Source: Symbiodinium natans (Eukaryota > Sar > Dinophyceae > Suessiales > Symbiodiniaceae). Taken from it: DNA of 64,000 bases. A program made the position numbers and the translations under genes. The notes beneath the pieces were generated by a model. It did not search any database and had not been told where the DNA came from. It was given only the letters and a program-made list of their open reading frames with translations. Position 1 is the first letter of the stretch. Every line of letters starts with the position of its first letter. This document shows positions 60,699-64,000 of this stretch, in pieces. Where the stretch lies: positions 1,245,501-1,309,500 of the forward strand of contig CAJNDS010001890.1 of NCBI GenBank assembly GCA_905221605.1. Reading direction: 5' to 3'.

Positions 60699-60905
60699 TC
60701 ACCAAATATACTTTTCTTCCTTATGTTCTAGGAGCCGCATAAACGGGTACCCGTATGTTGGGAAACCATGATGATTTAGGCTTCGTTGCTTGTTTGGTTG
60801 AATGTCTACGTACTGAGGATGTTGGTTGTGCATTCCCTGGTTGATGTTTCTGTCCACGAGCTGTTCCTCTAGTCCGGATACTTCTTCGTCATTGTTGAAA
60901 ACCAT
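60699..60905 (-). CDS. AT-rich minus-strand ORF, 68 codons
   Basis: ATG start on minus at 60905; encodes MVFNNDEEVSGLEEQLVDRN, INQGMHNQHPQYVDIQPNKQ and on to a stop. Asn/Gln-rich with AT-rich codons, unlike the GC-rich exons elsewhere. It may come from a transposable element or recent transfer. No family recognised. Confidence 0.4.
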   Translation of the reverse strand: MVFNNDEEVSGLEEQLVDRNINQGMHNQHPQYVDIQPNKQRSLNHHGFPTYGYPFMRLLEHKEEKYIW

Positions 60906-61187
60906 TGTACATTTTACGAATACTTAAACCCACACAAATGATCATTTCAAAATCGTACCCTCACAATGATGCGGACTTGGTATGATGTTTGTTTGTTCCT
61001 GCGCGGCCTTCTTAGCTTCACAGCTTGTTGAGGGCACGCCTGCACGTTAGTGTTTTTTTTGTTGTGTGTGTGCCGGTGCGTGGTAAAGTACCATTGGCAA
61101 TGGTTGTTTGTTTGTTTTCTGCTAGGGGGTTGTTGCGCGGCAAATCTCTACTCCAACAGCCCGCGAACCAGAGGCCTTCAATTTAGA

Positions 61188-61299
61188 CTGGGAGGTTGAT
61201 GGGTATTTCGAAGTCGGCTTAGAAGTAGGGCAACTATGTTTTATTTTCGGCTGCTTATCACCCTACTCGTAAGTACTCGAATGAACCTTTAAGCAGCCG
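61188..61299. mobile_element. Family G element
   Basis: GGGAGGTTGATGGGTATTTC ... AAGTACTCGAATGAACCTTT; diverged arms. Confidence 0.55.
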
Positions 61300-61538
61300 A
61301 CGGCCCGTTCTATACCCTAGCAGCCCTAAACCCTAAACCCTAGGCCATGTGAAACACACAAAAACCCTAAAACCATTTCAACTTGAATCCGATATTTCCT
61401 AGGAAGGATAAGGGGGACCCTTCAAAGGGAACCCTTCTTAACCCTCTTCTGGCTCTGTTAAAGAGGGACCTTATTGAGAGAGTTTGTATCCCCAAGGGTC
61501 CCCCTAATCCTATCCCCTATTGCTTTTTGTGGGCTCAG

Positions 61539-61605
61539 GCAGCCCTTTTGGGTAATCCACGCCGCCGCCCTGAACATCGGCGAGAACGAGTACGCCACGG
61601 TCTGC
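61539..61605 (+). CDS. Candidate exon AALNIGENEYATVC
   Basis: Acceptor gctcag. Encodes QPFWVIHAAALNIGENEYAT, VC. It ends at a C14-A19 homopolymer junction. Likely first recognised exon of a + gene continuing to the window end. Confidence 0.58.
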
Positions 61606-61792
61606 CCCCCCCCCCCCCCAAAAAAAAAAAAAAAAAAACCCTACTAACCCCTAACCCCCCTTCCCTCCCCCCCCCCACCTAAACCCGCCCCACAAGTAAG
61701 CCCCATATCGAGCGGAGAGGTCCAGGTGCTTTGAGGCATAGTCTGCGGCTTGCTTGCTTTCGAGGCCCTTTTAGAGCCGGGGTTCAAGGCTA

Positions 61793-61890
61793 GGGTTTAG
61801 GGTTTAGGGTTTAGGGTTTAGGGTTTAGGGTTTAGGGTTTAGGGTTTAGGGTTTAGGGTTTAGGGTTTAGGGTTTAGGGTTTAGGGTTTA
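61793..61890. repeat. TTTAGGG array
   Basis: About 14 units. Confidence 0.95.
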
Positions 61891-62052
61891 GGGTTTCAGG
61901 GTTTTCCCTGTTCGTCCCGCTGCGAATGGGGACTGCAAAGGTTTCAGGGGAGTCAAGTTTCCGACCCAGCGTCCTACACCCCATGTCCTACACCCCATAA
62001 AACCCTAAACCCTCAACCCTAGACCCTAGACCCTAAACCCTAGCAGCTCTAG

Positions 62053-62154
62053 CATGTCTGGCAGGACTTCGGTGACTACTCAAACGAGAACCGGAAGCTT
62101 GATTTCGTCGCGTATGTCGAAGACATGGGACGTATCTATGCGCCACGGCGGGAG
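62053..62154 (+). CDS. Candidate exon FGDYSNENRKLDFVAYVED
   Basis: 34 codons, phase 0, acceptor ctctag, donor GAG|GTTTG. Encodes HVWQDFGDYSNENRKLDFVA, YVEDMGRIYAPRRE. Strong coding signal; family unknown. Confidence 0.65.
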
Positions 62155-62239
62155 GTTTGTAGGGCTTACTTAGGGTGTAGCGTTTAGGGTTTAGGTTTAG
62201 GACTTATTTATGGTTTGTGGGGTTTAGGGTGCTTTCCGC

Positions 62240-62430
62240 GGGGAGTCTCGCAAAAGCGGGTCTTTTTAGCGGATGTGGTGTCTTGTCACGTTTCTGTTGG
62301 GATCAGAGTACACTGTGTTTTGGTTTCCCGCCAACATGCTGTCAATATTCATTATCTTGGTCTTCTTCACGTGCTTTACGGCATGAGGGATGTCCCTGCA
62401 ATCCCAAGAATCAATGATATGTTCTGTTCT
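62240..62430 (+). CDS. Candidate exon HYLGLLHVLYGMRDVPAIPR
   Basis: Open frame QKRVFLADVVSCHVSVGIRV, HCVLVSRQHAVNIHYLGLLH, VLYGMRDVPAIPRINDMF, up to a 19-G run. Splice sites are unclear. Confidence 0.45.
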
Positions 62431-62550
62431 TTGGGGGGGGGGGGGGGGGGGGAGGATTGGGAGGTGGGAGATTGGACCTTATGGCCAAACTTCTTGTCCC
62501 TTTTAGGGTTCAAGCGCTGAGGGGTTTTGCTTCGCCGTGAGTGTTTGTAG

Positions 62551-62640
62551 GGTCTGGCTGGCTGACGGCGTTGAGATGACAGACCTTCAACTCAAATTTG
62601 CTCCAAAGTTCCCGAATCTCACCCAAGGGCCCCAACCCCT
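62551..62640 (+). CDS. Candidate exon MTDLQLKFAPKFPNLTQGP
   Basis: Acceptor tgtag. Encodes VWLADGVEMTDLQLKFAPKF, PNLTQGPQP. Confidence 0.55.
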
Positions 62641-62745
62641 CATAAGAAGCCCTACACCCTAAACCCGAAACCCCACAAAAAACTCTAAACCCTAAACCCC
62701 AACCATAAACTCTTAAACTATTAGCCCTATAAACCCCGAGCCCAG

Positions 62746-62778
62746 GACAACATCTTGCAAGCTGCCGCCGCGCTGGGA
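62746..62778 (+). CDS. Candidate micro-exon DNILQAAAALG
   Basis: 11 codons, acceptor cccag|GAC, GC donor GGA|GCCG, phase 0. Confidence 0.45.
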
Positions 62779-63014
62779 GCCGGCTAGCTCAAGAGTTGGT
62801 GCAGTTGGGGAAATCTGTTCTTCAACACTTTAAGATTCTATCGGCGTTTTTACACACACATGTATAATATATATATATATATATACATATACTTAGCGGA
62901 AGACTGGGCTTCAAGGTTTAAAGGGTGAGTTGGGGGAAGTTGGACAAATTCGTGGCTCTAGGGGGTAGTTGTATTCTTGGTATTTTCTTATGCTTGTTCT
63001 ATTTGTGTTAGTAC

Positions 63015-63019
63015 CCACG

Positions 63020-63050
<31 letters not shown>

Positions 63051-63115
63051 TTCCATTACACATATTCCTATATATATATGTATATATATATATATATATT
63101 TGCACATACACACGT
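63015..63115. repeat. CA / TA microsatellites
   Basis: (CA)n, then two (TA)n runs. Confidence 0.9.
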
Positions 63116-63254
63116 TTATGTTTTTCGTTTTGGGGGGTGGGGGTGGTTCGGGGTTTAGGCTGATGGAGTTCGGGGCTCAAGCCTCAAAATCCCCTATGCA
63201 GAAGAACAACCCAAACCACAAGACTTGAGGGCGCCTTTTAGTTCCTTGAAGGGG

Positions 63255-63255
<1 letters not shown>

Positions 63256-63299
<44 letters not shown>

Positions 63300-63300
63300 C
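63256..63300. repeat. CT microsatellite
   Basis: About 20 CT units. Confidence 0.9.
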
Positions 63301-63665
63301 ATGAGATGTGTTGAACCTTCGGCCCTAAACCACACTCACCCCAAACCACGCCCAAGTTCGATGCAACACCCCCTGCCCCCCCGCCCTTACATTGTAGGGT
63401 CTGTTGCAGGGTCCGGGTCAAAAACGCTTCAGTACTAACCACACCTTCGAAGGCCCGAGACATCCCTTGAGAGCCAACGTTGTTAGTTCTTTGGGGTTTA
63501 GGGTTTAGGGTTTAGGGTTGAGGGTTTAGGGCAATAGGTTCCCGAAGCATCGAGGGGGTTGTTCTAGCGAGAGCCTACAAAAACCACAGGTGTTGGGGTC
63601 GATAAGCTAAGTCTCTATGACCCCCCCCCCCCCCCGCCGCAACCTCCCTAGAGTACCTTAACGCC

Positions 63666-63727
63666 CCCCTAAACCCTAAACCCTAAACCCTAAACCCTAA
63701 ACCCTAAACCCTAAACCCTAAACCCTA
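63666..63727. repeat. CCCTAAA array
   Basis: About nine units before the exon at 63741. Confidence 0.95.
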
Positions 63728-63740
63728 CAAGCTCTCTTAG

Positions 63741-63878
63741 GTCTCTGACTTAATCTTCTTTCCCTTCGGCATGGGCGCCTTCCTGCGAAACCTTCACAAG
63801 CTCGATGGGGACTACTGCAAGGCACTTCTCCGAGTTGAGGGTGGGGGGTGTGGTCGGCGCGTCAGGAGCCTAGTCCGG
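63741..63878 (+). CDS. Candidate exon FLRNLHKLDGDYCKALLRVE
   Basis: 46 codons, acceptor ctcttag, donor CGG|GCTA. Encodes VSDLIFFPFGMGAFLRNLHK, LDGDYCKALLRVEGGGCGRR, VRSLVR. The gene runs off the window. Confidence 0.62.
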
Positions 63879-64000
63879 GCTAAGAAAGAAGGTGCTAGCA
63901 TAGGGTGGTCTAGGGTTCAGGGTTCAGGGTTTAGGGTCTGGGGTTTAGGGTTTAGGGACAGTTCAAGGTGCTTACCTAGGAGTTTAGAGATGGCAGGTTT

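Overview
The window reads as nuclear DNA of a eukaryotic alga or protist, most likely a dinoflagellate. Three things point there. TTTAGGG/CCCTAAA telomere-type arrays lie inside the sequence about every 0.5-1 kb. The coding sequence is cut into very small exons of about 25-330 nt. In the one enzyme gene that can be rebuilt by homology, 10 of 13 introns start GC, two GT and one GA, all end AG, and 13 of 14 exons start with G (AG|G). Relaxed GC/GA donors with AG|G acceptors are known from dinoflagellates. A chromerid or another TTTAGGG-telomere alveolate cannot be excluded. No operons, rRNA, convincing tRNA or CRISPR were seen.

Layout. 1-5.2 kb: degenerate telomere arrays with few exon candidates. 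5.9-7.0 kb: an intact, intronless 353-codon gene for a secreted-type single-pass membrane protein. 7.3-27.4 kb: many candidate exons, mostly + strand, of genes I do not recognise, separated by telomere arrays and short palindromic elements. 27.78-35.25 kb: an unusual block without telomere arrays, bounded by perfect 30-bp inverted repeats. It holds three arrays of about five 190-bp monomers in a higher-order repeat of about 2.26 kb, then an AT-rich nest of palindromes. 36.5-43.4 kb: a + strand exon ladder, including a MGCGAS-type (probably acylated) gene start at 37,945 and a terminal exon ending at 43,442. 44.1-45.4 kb: more + exons. 45.75-57.79 kb: an ETHE1-family persulfide dioxygenase in 14 exons. 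Its second intron (4.0 kb) contains a complete 3' portion of another spliced gene on the same strand (SH3-like segment, SAM domain, Cys-rich tail, stop at 49,498), and possibly a divergent minus-strand gene. 57.9-64 kb: further exons, with a minus-strand exon near 59.2 kb and a new + gene from 61.5 kb.

The main discovery candidate is how the introns are built. Several families of short terminal-inverted-repeat elements sit within a few bases of splice junctions. In the nested SAM gene every intron consists almost wholly of such an element plus a telomere array, and element ends coincide with the GC/GA donor or AG acceptor. This looks like introner (intron-generating transposon) activity combined with insertion or growth of telomeric repeats inside introns. 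The exon-by-exon reading of ETHE1 is strong because family alignment, reading phase and total length (228 codons, no leftover base) all agree. Most other exon calls rest only on open frame, composition and plausible splice sites.
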